Assembly (NCBI RefSeq): GCF_016892765.1
Contig: NZ_JAFEMD010000009.1
Coordinates: 62,001-126,000 of the forward strand
Length of the DNA stretch: 64,000 nucleotides
Direction of reading: 5' to 3'
Source: Microvirga arvi
GTDB taxonomy: Bacteria > Pseudomonadota > Alphaproteobacteria > Rhizobiales > Beijerinckiaceae
This document shows, piece by piece, positions 37,028-45,425 of the stretch. The notes under the pieces are model-generated. The model saw only the letters and a list, made by a program, of their open reading frames with translations, did no database searches and was not told the DNA's origin. Position 1 is the stretch's first letter. The number at the start of each line of letters is the position of its first letter. A program made the position numbers and the translations under genes.

Positions 37028-37465
37028 TCAGCCTTTTGCGTAGAGGACGAAGCTGCGGCTCCTGCCGGCAAATTCCCGATCATATTCCCGCTCGACACGC
37101 CAGCCATGGCGCTCGTAGAAGCGGCGGGCACCATGATTGTCGCGGAAGCATTCGAGCGTTCGGGCTCCTCGCACCTCTGCTTCCTTCAGCAGACGTTCGC
37201 CACCGCCCCTGCCGCTGGCAGCGGGATCCATGAAGAGCATGTCGATGTGCCCGTCGGTCATGAGCAGGAAGCCGGCAGGCTTTTCATGTGAGACGGCGAC
37301 CAGCATGTGCTCCCATGACGAGGCGAAGCGTTCGGCAAAGAACGAAGCATTCCGGTCCTGGAGCGCAGGCTCTTCCAGAATGCATGCAAAGGCAGCGCGG
37401 TAGGATCGTTCTGCAATGGCGGCCAGGGCTGGGATGTCATCCGTCCCGGCGGCCCGCACGATCAC
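37028..37465 (-). CDS. GNAT family N-acetyltransferase
   Basis: 145 residues with the GNAT fold: MLFMDPAASGRGGGERLLKEAE contains the acetyl-CoA-binding R/QxxGxG/A-like loop (GRGGGERL), and NHGARRFYERHGWRVERE is the typical C-terminal motif. The start is GTG 37465, which overlaps the permease stop by four bases (GTGA), so this gene is the last of the transporter operon. Substrate unknown; a role in modifying imported amino sugars or peptides is inference only. Confidence 0.85.
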   Translation of the reverse strand: MIVRAAGTDDIPALAAIAERSYRAAFACILEEPALQDRNASFFAERFASSWEHMLVAVSHEKPAGFLLMTDGHIDMLFMDPAASGRGGGERLLKEAEVRGARTLECFRDNHGARRFYERHGWRVEREYDREFAGRSRSFVLYAKG

Positions 37466-38286
37466 GGCTGCCCCCTCAGGCGCGGATCGAGGGTGTCGCG
37501 CAGAGCGTCTCCCAAGAGATTGAAGCCGAAAGACAGGAAGAGGATGGCAAAGCCCGCGAAGATGGCGCTCCAGGGCGAGAGCATGAGAAAGTTGCGCCCC
37601 TCGGACAGCATCAAGCCGAGGGACGGCGTCGGCGGCTGGGTGCCGAGCCCAAGGAAGGAGAGCGAGGCCTCGACCAGGATTGCGGCTGACAGCAGAAGGC
37701 TCGTCTGGACCAGGATGACCGAGGCGAGATTGGGCAGGATGTGCAGGAAGATGATGCGCGCATCCGATGCACCGATGGCCCGCGCGCCGGCCACGTATTC
37801 GCTCTCGCAGAGTACCAATGCAGGACCGCGCAGGAGCCTTGCGAAAATCGGCGTGTAGACTACCGCAATGGCAGCGGCTGCGCTGTAGGTATGAGGCCCC
37901 AGCACTGCGATGATGCCGATGGCGAGAAGCATCACCGGGAAGGCGAAGAGCACATCCATGATGCGCATGATGATGCGGTCGAGCCAACCGCGGTAATAGG
38001 CGGCCACAAGCCCGAGTGCGCCTCCGGCAAAGAGCGCGATTGCGACGGCGAGCAGGCAGGCGATGAGCGAGGTGCGATAGCCGTAAAGGATCCGTGTCAG
38101 CACATCGCGCCCCAGCTGATCGGTGCCGAACCAGTTCAGCTCGGTCGGCGCCCGTAGGCGCCGCGCTACGCTCTGTGCCATGGGATCGTAAGGGGCGAAC
38201 AACGGCGCGCCGAGCGCAAGGATGATCTGAATCGCCACCAGAACAACCGCGAAGGCGAGAAGCTTGTTCCTGGCCAGACGCTGCAC
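37462..38286 (-). CDS. Peptide/muropeptide-type ABC transporter permease (DppC-like)
   Basis: 274 residues with about six membrane spans. The N-terminal LFAPYDPM and WFGTDQLGRDVLTRILYG are hallmarks of the DppC/OppC subfamily; the EAA loop is AIGASDARIIFLHILPN. GTG start 38286 lies 4 bases after the DppB-like stop. It pairs with the DppB-like permease and the binding protein to the right, but no ATPase gene is nearby. Confidence 0.9.
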   Translation of the reverse strand: MQRLARNKLLAFAVVLVAIQIILALGAPLFAPYDPMAQSVARRLRAPTELNWFGTDQLGRDVLTRILYGYRTSLIACLLAVAIALFAGGALGLVAAYYRGWLDRIIMRIMDVLFAFPVMLLAIGIIAVLGPHTYSAAAAIAVVYTPIFARLLRGPALVLCESEYVAGARAIGASDARIIFLHILPNLASVILVQTSLLLSAAILVEASLSFLGLGTQPPTPSLGLMLSEGRNFLMLSPWSAIFAGFAILFLSFGFNLLGDALRDTLDPRLRGQP

Positions 38287-38290
38287 GACT

Positions 38291-39238
38291 TTAGGCCCTC
38301 ACCCGAGGGTCGACGACGATATAAAGCAGGTCGACGAGGAAGTTCACGATGACGAAGCCCGCCGTCACGACCAGAATGGTTGCCTGGATCAGCGGATAGT
38401 TGCGCTCGGCAATGGCTCCGAGGATGAGGCGGCCGAGGCCCGGGATCGCGAAGACCTGCTCGACCACGATGGCGCCGCCGAGAAGATACCCGGTCATGAT
38501 GCCGACGCTGGTGAGGAACGGGATCAGCGCATTGCGCAGAGCGTGCTTGTAAACGACCTTGCGCTCGGCCAAACCCTTGGCGCGGGCGGTGCGGATATAG
38601 TCCTGGCCGAGCGCATCGAGCATCGCCGAGCGCACGAGGCGCGAGAGATTGGCAAGGATCGGCAGCGCCAAGGCTATCGCCGGCAGGGTCATCCGTTGGA
38701 GATTGCCGATCGGGTCCTCGGAGAACGGAACATAGCCAAGCGACGCGAAGCCCGGCGCCCAGGTGGCGAGAAGCAGGATCAGCACAATCCCGAGCCAGAA
38801 GGAGGGGATCGTCAGACCGGCGATCGACGTCACGCGCATTGCGACGTCCGCCGCCCCGCCGCGGGTCTGCGCCATCAGGCAGCCGATGGGCACTGCCAGC
38901 ACGGCCCCAACAAGAAGCGCGAGGAGCGTGAGTTCCAGCGTCGGCCACAAATGCAGGAGGATTTCGGCCGCCACGGGCCGGCCCGTCCACAGGGAGGTTC
39001 CGAAATCACCGCGGAGAGCCGAACCGGCCCAGAGCAGGTACTGCTCGACGATGGGACGGTCGAGGCCGACGCGGCGGTTGAGTTCCGCCATACGCTCAGG
39101 CGTGATCTCGGTGTTCGCCCCCAGCATGATCGCCACCGCGTCGCCCGGGATCAGGCGGATCATCAGAAACACGATCACCGACACGCCGAACAGGACGATG
39201 ACGAGATCGACGAGGCGGGCAAGCAGAACGCGATTCAT
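38291..39238 (-). CDS. Peptide/muropeptide-type ABC transporter permease (DppB-like)
   Basis: 315 residues with about six membrane helices; the N-terminal MIRLIPGDAVAIMLG, GLDRPIVEQYLLW and GDFGTSLWTGRPV are DppB/OppB signatures. The EAA loop is ARAKGLAERKVVYKHALRNALIPFL. The ATG at 39238 is used instead of the earlier frame open to 39277, which overlaps a hairpin. It follows the binding protein after a stem-loop at 39265-39292. Confidence 0.92.
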   Translation of the reverse strand: MNRVLLARLVDLVIVLFGVSVIVFLMIRLIPGDAVAIMLGANTEITPERMAELNRRVGLDRPIVEQYLLWAGSALRGDFGTSLWTGRPVAAEILLHLWPTLELTLLALLVGAVLAVPIGCLMAQTRGGAADVAMRVTSIAGLTIPSFWLGIVLILLLATWAPGFASLGYVPFSEDPIGNLQRMTLPAIALALPILANLSRLVRSAMLDALGQDYIRTARAKGLAERKVVYKHALRNALIPFLTSVGIMTGYLLGGAIVVEQVFAIPGLGRLILGAIAERNYPLIQATILVVTAGFVIVNFLVDLLYIVVDPRVRA

Positions 39239-39264
39239 GCGGACAGGCTCTTTGAAAAAAGAAT

Positions 39265-39292
39265 CCCGGCGCCGCATTCGTGCGGCGCCGGG
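39265..39292 (-). terminator. Intra-operon hairpin between binding protein and permeases
   Basis: A perfect 12-bp GC stem (CCCGGCGCCGCA and its complement) with a 4-nt loop, followed on the minus strand by ATTCTTTTTTC. It lies 13 bases after the binding-protein stop. Such a partial terminator would give many binding-protein transcripts and few permease transcripts, a common arrangement in these operons. Confidence 0.75.
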
Positions 39293-39305
39293 CAGTGGAA
39301 GCCGC

Positions 39306-40805
39306 TCAGTAGGATGCGTTGCGCAGCAGCATGAGCGAGCGGTTCGGCATCACGTCATAGCCCTGCAGCTTGCTGTTCATGGCCGAGAACAGCGTGCCGT
39401 AGGTCAGGTGCGCTACGGGGCCGGAGCAGGCGAGCTTCTGCTGCACCTTGTCATAGGCCGTCTTGCGCGCCGCCTGATCCTGCTGGCTGCGGGCCTGGTC
39501 GAGCAATCCGTCGATCTCCGCATCCGAGTACTTGAACACGTTGGTCGACCCGCCCGTGCGGAAGGTGCGGTAGAAATACTCATCCGGATCGGGCTGGCCG
39601 GCATTGATGGAAGCGAACATGTCGAAGTTGCTGTTGCGCCAATCCTGGATGAACTGGCCCTGCTCCTGGTTGATCAGCTCGACCTTGAAGCCTGCCTTGT
39701 TCAGTTGCTCCTGCACCACCTGCGCGATGTCCTTCACGTCCTGACGCGGCAGGACCTTCAGGGTGACGGCCACCGGCGTCGCGACGCCCGCCTCCTTCAG
39801 AAGCGCCTGGGCTTTCGCCGGGTCGGGCTTGTAGCAGGCGAACTGGCTTACATTGAGCGCCCAGGACTTCAGGCCCGGCGAGAGCGGGCCGCCCGGCACG
39901 CCGGCGCCGAAGAGGGCCGCATCCACGATTTCCTGGCGGTTGATGGCGTAGTTCACCGCCTCGCGCACCTTCGGGTTGTCGAAGGGCGGCTTCGACACGT
40001 TCATGCCGATGAGCGTGTAGGCGAGATCCATGGTCTCGGCGAGTTTCACGTTCGGCTTGCCCTTGAGCTGCAGGGCCGTCGCCGCATCGATGTTGGGCAG
40101 GAGCGCATATTGTCCGTTGCTCAGGCCGACCTGACGGGTCGCCGATTCGGGCACGATGTTGAACTTGAGTCCGGCGAGCTTCGGCAGGCCCTTGTCCCAG
40201 TAGGCGTCGTTCTTGGTGAGCAGGATAAAACCGTTCGGCTGCCATTCCTGGAACTTGAACGGCCCTGTGCCGACCGGGGTCTTCTGCAGGGCGTCCTTGT
40301 TCGCCTCCATGGCGCTCGGCACGATGGCGATGGTGGCAAGCGAGCTCAGAAGCGCAGCGGACGGCTCCTTGAGCTTCAGCTCGACGGTCTGGGCGTCGAC
40401 TGCATTAGCGCTCTCCACCGCAGCAAGACGGCTCGCCAGAGGCGAAGCGATATCCTTGCTCTGCACGCGCTTGATGGTGGCCACCACGTCCTCCGCATTC
40501 ATGTCGGAGCCGTCGTGGAATTTCACGCCGGAGCGCAGCTTGAAGGTATAACTCTTGCCATCCGGCGCGGCGGTCCAGGACTCGGCCAGTCCCGGGACGG
40601 TCTTCAGATCCTTGTCGATGGCGGTGAGGCCTTCATAAATGTTGCCGTTCACCACCATGAAGCTCGGGAATGCGGTGATGAGATGCGGATCGAGACCCGT
40701 CGGGCCTGCATCCGCGCCGATTTCCAGAACCTGAGCCGAGGCGGAGGCCATCGCCGCCACCATGAAACCTGCGCCGATTGCGCCGCGCAGAGCTGACCTG
40801 ACCAT
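39306..40805 (-). CDS. ABC transporter solute-binding protein, family 5
   Basis: 499 residues. Signal peptide MVRSALRGAIGAGFMVAAMASASA, then the family-5 peptide/nickel-binding fold: GLDPHLITAFPSFMVVNGNIYEGL, AAPDGKSYTFKLRSGVKFHDG and PDPDEYFYRTFRTGG. Strong ribosome site GGGAGG ahead of ATG 40805; the frame is open to 41069 antisense of anmK and rejected. Divergent promoters with anmK lie in 40806-40947. The substrate is probably a peptide-containing sugar such as a muropeptide, judged only from neighbours. Confidence 0.9.
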   Translation of the reverse strand: MVRSALRGAIGAGFMVAAMASASAQVLEIGADAGPTGLDPHLITAFPSFMVVNGNIYEGLTAIDKDLKTVPGLAESWTAAPDGKSYTFKLRSGVKFHDGSDMNAEDVVATIKRVQSKDIASPLASRLAAVESANAVDAQTVELKLKEPSAALLSSLATIAIVPSAMEANKDALQKTPVGTGPFKFQEWQPNGFILLTKNDAYWDKGLPKLAGLKFNIVPESATRQVGLSNGQYALLPNIDAATALQLKGKPNVKLAETMDLAYTLIGMNVSKPPFDNPKVREAVNYAINRQEIVDAALFGAGVPGGPLSPGLKSWALNVSQFACYKPDPAKAQALLKEAGVATPVAVTLKVLPRQDVKDIAQVVQEQLNKAGFKVELINQEQGQFIQDWRNSNFDMFASINAGQPDPDEYFYRTFRTGGSTNVFKYSDAEIDGLLDQARSQQDQAARKTAYDKVQQKLACSGPVAHLTYGTLFSAMNSKLQGYDVMPNRSLMLLRNASY

Positions 40806-40866
40806 ACGTCTATTCCTCCCTTGGAAGCCGCAAAGCAATTTATAGGCCATTGCCGCCAACCTGTCA

Positions 40867-40929
40867 TGGTCCAATATCATACCACTCTGGACCGGCTCCC
40901 TGGCTATGCTATGGTCCACCACAAGACCA
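40867..40929. promoter_or_regulatory. Candidate operator region, divergent promoters of transporter and anmK
   Basis: Two palindrome-like sites with TGGTCC ends: TGGTCCAATATCATACCACT (40867-40886) and TGGTCCACCACAAGACCA (40912-40929), with an inverted GGACC at 40889. The second is a TGGTC-N8-GACCA repeat. The same element appears before murQ. They resemble half-sites of UTRA/GntR regulators such as DasR/NagR. No footprint is known; assignment is inference. Confidence 0.4.
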
Positions 40930-40947
40930 GAACAACCGGAGAAATCG

Positions 40948-42045
40948 ATGTCGGAACGCCCTATCGTCAAAGCCATCGGCGTGATCAGCGGCACATCGAT
41001 GGATGGCATCGATGTGTCGATCGTTGAAACGGATGGCGATAAGGTCGTGAAGCCGGGACCCGGCCGCACCTTCTCCTATCCGGACAATTTGAGGAAAACC
41101 CTCCAGGCTCTGATCGCCGAGCCGGCGCGGGCGCAGAGCGAGCCGCTGGAGGACCTCGAGCAGGCCGTGACGGACGCGCATATCACTGCCATCAGGCGTT
41201 TCATGGAAGAGACCGGAATTGCTGCGACGGACGTGAAGCTCATCGGCTTTCACGGTCAGACCGTTTATCACCGACCCGAGATCCGCTTCACGCGCCAGCT
41301 CGGATTGGGCACGAGGGTCGCCGAGGCTTTCGGCATCGATACCATTGATCGCTTCCGCCATGCGGATGTCGCCTCGGGCGGTGAAGGCGCGCCCTTCGTT
41401 CCGCTCTATCACCGCGCGCTCGCCAGCCATCTCACGCAACCGATCATGATCCTCAATCTTGGCGGCGTCGGGAACGTCACCTACATCGATGGCGACGTGG
41501 TCATCGCCTTCGACACCGGCCCGGCGAGCGCGCTGCTCGACGATTTCGTCCTGCGCCGCCGCGGCTTGAGCTTCGATGAGAACGGACAGCTGGCGGCCTC
41601 CGGCACGGCGGACGGAACGCTCGTTGCCGAATTCATGACCAATCCCTTCTTCGATCGGCCGGCCCCCAAGTCCCTCGACCGTCAGGATTTCCATGCCCGC
41701 GCCAAGGGCGTGGAGGCTCTCTCCGATGCGGACGGGGCAGCGACCCTGGCGGAGTTCACCGTGCAATCCGTTGTTGCAGCGCTGCGTCATGTTCCCCGCG
41801 CGCCGCAGCGCTGGCTCGTGACCGGTGGCGGGCGACGCAATGCGCATTTCATGAAACGCCTGCACGAGGAGCTGGGCGTTGCGGTCGATCCCGTGGAGAG
41901 CGTCGGTTGGGACGGCGATTTCCTTGAGGCGCAGGCGTTCGGCTATCTCGCTGTGAGGTCGACCCTCGGCTTGCCCTTGAGCCTGCCCACGACCACGGGC
42001 GTGCCGCATCCCATGCCCGGCGGCGAGTTGCACCGCGCGGCATGA
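40948..42045 (+). CDS. anmK: Anhydro-N-acetylmuramic acid kinase
   Basis: 365 residues. It opens with IGVISGTSMDGIDVSIVETDG, the conserved AnmK phosphate loop, followed by LIGFHGQTVYHRPE, RFRHADVASGGEGAPFVPLYH, LNLGGVGNVTYI and VTGGGRRNAHFMKRL. It phosphorylates and hydrolyses 1,6-anhydro-MurNAc to MurNAc-6-phosphate, the MurQ substrate. GGAG lies 8 bases ahead of ATG 40948. Divergent from the transporter binding protein; first gene of anmK-hydrolase-murQ-kinase run. Confidence 0.95.
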   Translation: MSERPIVKAIGVISGTSMDGIDVSIVETDGDKVVKPGPGRTFSYPDNLRKTLQALIAEPARAQSEPLEDLEQAVTDAHITAIRRFMEETGIAATDVKLIGFHGQTVYHRPEIRFTRQLGLGTRVAEAFGIDTIDRFRHADVASGGEGAPFVPLYHRALASHLTQPIMILNLGGVGNVTYIDGDVVIAFDTGPASALLDDFVLRRRGLSFDENGQLAASGTADGTLVAEFMTNPFFDRPAPKSLDRQDFHARAKGVEALSDADGAATLAEFTVQSVVAALRHVPRAPQRWLVTGGGRRNAHFMKRLHEELGVAVDPVESVGWDGDFLEAQAFGYLAVRSTLGLPLSLPTTTGVPHPMPGGELHRAA

Positions 42046-42052
42046 GGCGACC

Positions 42053-43072
42053 ATGGCACTGACGGATTTCTTCGAGCAGGCCTTCGCGCCTGCCGACGCA
42101 TCCATCCAAGCCGGCAAAATCCCGGGCGCAGTACTCGGGATCGTCACCGCTGATGGCAAACGCGCCGTGCAATGGGCAGGCTTGGCGCAGATCGAGCCGG
42201 TGCGCGAAAATGTTTCCCGTGAAACATGGTTCGACCTCGCCTCGCTGACGAAGGTGATCTTCACGACCACTCGCATCCTGAAACTGGTCGAGGAGGGCAG
42301 GATCGCACTCGACGATCCGTTGGTGTCAGTCATTCCGGACCTGCGCCAATACGACATGAACGCCGCCGAGCGACGGCTCACCTTCCGTCAATGCCTGGCG
42401 CACCAGACGCATCTGCCGGCCGTGGAGCCGCTCTACACCTACGGGCAGGATCCGAACACGCTGCGCGCCTTCATCCTGCAACGCGTCTGGCAACCGGGGC
42501 CGCCGGTCTATTCCGACATCAACTTCATCCTGCTCGGCATCGCCATCGAGCGCATCACGGGAGAGGCGCTGATCGATCAGCCGCTCCCGGAGAGGTTTTC
42601 GTTCCGGCCGGATCCGAAGCTTTGCGCAGCAACGGAGAAAGACACCTGGCGCGGGCGTGTGATCAAAGGCGAGGTGCATGACGAGAACGCCTTTGCGCTG
42701 GGTGGCGCATCGGGCCATGCGGGACTCTTCGGCACCATCGACGGGGTGCTCGACTTCGCTCATTCGCTTCTCGACGGGTCCGCTCTCTCCTCGGATTCCA
42801 TCAAGGCCATCCGCACGCGGGAGTCGGACAAGCGCACGATCGGGTGGGAAGGCTTCTATCCCGGTTGGCACGGCGGCGATGCCTGCTCTCCAGGCACCAT
42901 CGGCCATACGGGCTTCACGGGCACCGGGCTATGGATCGATTGGGAGCGCGGGCTCGCCTGGTCGCTTCTCACCAACCGGGTCCATCCGAGCCGCCACAAG
43001 GACAGCGGGATCCTTCCCCTGCGTCGTGCAACGGGCGAGCAGGTGATCGCGTTGTTCGACCGGCACGTGTGA
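42053..43072 (+). CDS. Serine hydrolase of the beta-lactamase/penicillin-binding family
   Basis: 339 residues with class C-like catalytic motifs: SLTK (SxxK) in FDLASLTKVIFTTTRIL, a YSD (YxN/S) in PPVYSDINFILLGIA, and HTG in IGHTGFTGTG. No signal peptide is seen, so it is probably cytoplasmic, unlike beta-lactamases, and could act on muropeptides or amides. It starts 7 bases after the anmK stop. Specific substrate unknown; a role in peptidoglycan recycling is inferred from the neighbours. Confidence 0.85.
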   Translation: MALTDFFEQAFAPADASIQAGKIPGAVLGIVTADGKRAVQWAGLAQIEPVRENVSRETWFDLASLTKVIFTTTRILKLVEEGRIALDDPLVSVIPDLRQYDMNAAERRLTFRQCLAHQTHLPAVEPLYTYGQDPNTLRAFILQRVWQPGPPVYSDINFILLGIAIERITGEALIDQPLPERFSFRPDPKLCAATEKDTWRGRVIKGEVHDENAFALGGASGHAGLFGTIDGVLDFAHSLLDGSALSSDSIKAIRTRESDKRTIGWEGFYPGWHGGDACSPGTIGHTGFTGTGLWIDWERGLAWSLLTNRVHPSRHKDSGILPLRRATGEQVIALFDRHV

Positions 43073-43143
43073 CTTTAAGGATGCCAACAGAAACTTGATC
43101 GCTGGCCCGCCCGGACGTCTGCGGGCGATTGTTGCGGATCTCG

Positions 43144-43162
43144 ACTGGTCCTATACTGGTCT
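43144..43162. promoter_or_regulatory. Candidate operator before murQ
   Basis: ACTGGTCCTATACTGGTCT contains two ACTGGTC repeats in direct orientation and a TATA centre, 17 bases before the murQ ATG, and shares TGGTCC with the anmK upstream sites. It would suit a GntR-type repressor. Only a shared sequence is seen; function is inferred. Confidence 0.35.
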
Positions 43163-43179
43163 GGAAGAAAGTTGGCATA

Positions 43180-44070
43180 ATGACGACAGAACATTCCAGT
43201 ACCCGCTACCAGGATCTCGATACCTGGCCCAGCCTCGACGTTCTCTCCGCGTTCTACGAGGGACAGCTCTCCGCCGTCGCGGCGGTCAGGCCTTCGCTGC
43301 CTGCCATCGCGGCAGCGGCAGAAGAGGCCGTCAAGCGCCTGCGCCGCGGCGGGCGGCTCGTCTATGCGGGTGCCGGAACCTCGGGCCGCATCGGCGTTCA
43401 GGACGGCACGGAATTGCCGCCGACCTTCAACTGGCCCGACGATCGCGTGGTCTATTTGATCGCAGGTGGCAAAGGCGCCATCATGCAGGCGGTCGAGAAC
43501 GCCGAGGATTCGGTGGAGGACGGCATTGCCGGCATTCGCGACAACAACATCGGTCCTGACGATGTGGTGATCGGCGTGGCCGCCAGCGGCCGGACGCCCT
43601 TCACCATCGCGGTCCTTAAAGAGGCTGCCGCACGCGGCGCCCAGACAATCGGTATTTCCAACAATCCGGCTGCCCCGATCCTCGAGGTCTGCTCCCATCC
43701 GATCCTGGCCGATACGGGCGAGGAGGTGATCGCCGGTTCGACCCGCATGAAGGCGGGTACCGCGCAGAAGGTCATCCTCAACCTGCTCTCGACCTTGATC
43801 ATGGTGCGGATGGACCGGGTCTATCGCGGCCTCATGGTCAACATGCGGGCGACCAACGCCAAACTGCGCCGCCGCAGCGAGATCATGGTCTCGCAGATCA
43901 CCGATTGCGACGACGCCACCGCCGTCGAGGCTATCCGCAAGGCCGATGGCGACCTGAAGACTGCAGTTCTCATCGCCATGGGCGCCAGCCCGTCGGAGGC
44001 GCAAGGCGCCCTTGAACGCTACGATGGCAATCTGCGCAAAGCCCTGGCGGATCTCTCCAAGACGTCCTAA
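43180..44070 (+). CDS. murQ: N-acetylmuramic acid 6-phosphate etherase
   Basis: 296 residues of the SIS family. The MurQ signature GAGTSGRIGVQDGTELPPTF includes a catalytic Glu; NAEDSVEDG carries the second one; VASGRTPFT is the SIS sugar-binding motif. A C-terminal UBA-like helical region follows. It removes D-lactate from MurNAc-6-phosphate, yielding GlcNAc-6-phosphate for NagA. ATG 43180 is used; the frame open to 43129 is rejected. About 107 bases separate it from the preceding hydrolase, leaving room for its own promoter. Confidence 0.95.
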   Translation: MTTEHSSTRYQDLDTWPSLDVLSAFYEGQLSAVAAVRPSLPAIAAAAEEAVKRLRRGGRLVYAGAGTSGRIGVQDGTELPPTFNWPDDRVVYLIAGGKGAIMQAVENAEDSVEDGIAGIRDNNIGPDDVVIGVAASGRTPFTIAVLKEAAARGAQTIGISNNPAAPILEVCSHPILADTGEEVIAGSTRMKAGTAQKVILNLLSTLIMVRMDRVYRGLMVNMRATNAKLRRRSEIMVSQITDCDDATAVEAIRKADGDLKTAVLIAMGASPSEAQGALERYDGNLRKALADLSKTS

Positions 44071-44103
44071 CAAAGCTGGCACTGAAAAGAAGGCTGTGGG
44101 CGC

Positions 44104-45012
44104 ATGGGGCTGGGGCTGGGCATCGATGCGGGCGGGACCGCCACGCGCTGGCGGCTGGCGGACGCGAATGGCCGCTGCGTTGCCGAAGGTTCGGTTGCCC
44201 CCCTGACCGGGCATCTCTTCTCTGCCGCAGCGGAAGAGCGCGCCCGGCAGATCGTTCTCGACATGGCGCAGGCGTTGCTGAAGACGGGAAAGCCCCTCGG
44301 CATCATCGCGGGCATCACGGGCTTGACCCGCGACACCCCGGCGGAAGCCACCATGCGTGCCCTGTTCGCGGAAATCTTCGAGCTCCCGCTCGACAAGGTC
44401 TTCGTCGCCGAGGACATGTGGATCGCCTATCTGGCCTACTTTGCGCTGGGCGAAGGCATCCTGGTCTATAGCGGCACCGGCTCCATCGGCTACTACCTGT
44501 CCGAGGACAAGCAAGTGATCCGGGTCGGCGGACGCGGCAACCTCATCGACGACGGCGGTTCTGGCTTCTGGATCGCCCGCGAGGCCCTGAAGGCGGTTTT
44601 GCGGGCCGAGGAGGAAAGCCCCGGCGAAGGCTGGACGACGACGCTCGGCACCTGCCTGGCCAGGGCGCTCGGCGGCACCGACTGGAACATCGTGCGCTCC
44701 TTCGTCTATGGCGGCGACCGGGGCAAGATCGGCTCACTGGCTAGGGCGGTGGGCGAGGCGGCCTATGCCGACGATGCAACCGCGCTGCGTATCTTAAGGG
44801 AAGCAGGCGGGGAGCTGGCCCGTCTCGCCAACAGCCTGATCAAGCGCCTCGGCCCCCGGCCGGTGGCCCTGGTGGGCGGCAGCGCACGCCTGCATCCGGT
44901 CGTTTCCAGTGCCTTCCGCAAGGAGCTTGTCGCACCCGTCGAGTTCATCGCAACCGATCTGGATGCCGCCCTGACGGCCGCGCGGCTTGCGGCGACGCTC
45001 AACAGGGCGTGA
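44104..45012 (+). CDS. BadF/BadG-type kinase, probable N-acetylglucosamine/N-acetylmuramate kinase
   Basis: 302 residues of the ASKHA kinase family: GLGIDAGGTATRWRLAD, LVYSGTGSIGYYL, DDGGSGFWIAREALKAVLR and ALVGGSARLHPVV. It is a paralogue of the nag-operon kinase at 33119-33997 but adjacent to murQ, as in MurK-type kinases that phosphorylate both MurNAc and GlcNAc. Substrate not settled by sequence. It follows murQ by 33 bases. Confidence 0.82.
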   Translation: MGLGLGIDAGGTATRWRLADANGRCVAEGSVAPLTGHLFSAAAEERARQIVLDMAQALLKTGKPLGIIAGITGLTRDTPAEATMRALFAEIFELPLDKVFVAEDMWIAYLAYFALGEGILVYSGTGSIGYYLSEDKQVIRVGGRGNLIDDGGSGFWIAREALKAVLRAEEESPGEGWTTTLGTCLARALGGTDWNIVRSFVYGGDRGKIGSLARAVGEAAYADDATALRILREAGGELARLANSLIKRLGPRPVALVGGSARLHPVVSSAFRKELVAPVEFIATDLDAALTAARLAATLNRA

Positions 45013-45425
45013 TGAGATCCAGAAAGCCTAGCGCCGCGTGTTTCTCCTTACGAGAAGACGGGGTGAGGGTTGGCCGTATTGAGCGATCCTCCCTCTCCCG
45101 GCTGGGAGAGGGCTGGGGTGAGGGAAGGCCAGTGCCGGATGAAGTGCTGAGGTCTGCGACCGCGGCGGAGATGGCGACGTTCAGCTGGTGAAGTGTCTCA
45201 CCCTCACCCCTGCCCCTCTCCCACCCGGGAGAGGGGTTCTGCGGCAGCCCTCGCATCTTCTGGATAAGGTGCATCGTTCCGACTTTCCGCCTCGCCTTCG
45301 GTCGCTCCCCACCGGGGAGAGGTATGGCCGCAACGTCTCTGACCAGCCCGCAAGACCTTGCTTAATCAGCCCCGCTCGTCCAAGACTTCGCGTCGAAGTG
45401 CAGATAGACCCGAGACGTTTTAGCG
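45013..45425. repeat. Intergenic stretch with REP-like inverted GC elements
   Basis: Over 400 bases without a gene. It contains two inverted copies of one element of about 36 bases. One copy lies near 45088-45125 (CCCTCTCCC...GGGAGAGGG plus GGGTGAGGG). The other lies near 45197-45236 (CACCCTCACCCC plus CCCTCTCCC...GGGAGAGGGG). A partial third, CTCCCCACCGGGGAGAGG, is at 45305-45322, and GGGTGAGGG recurs at 45061-45069. Each can fold as a stem. This is a repeat cluster of the REP/palindromic type common in GC-rich alphaproteobacteria. Confidence 0.75.
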
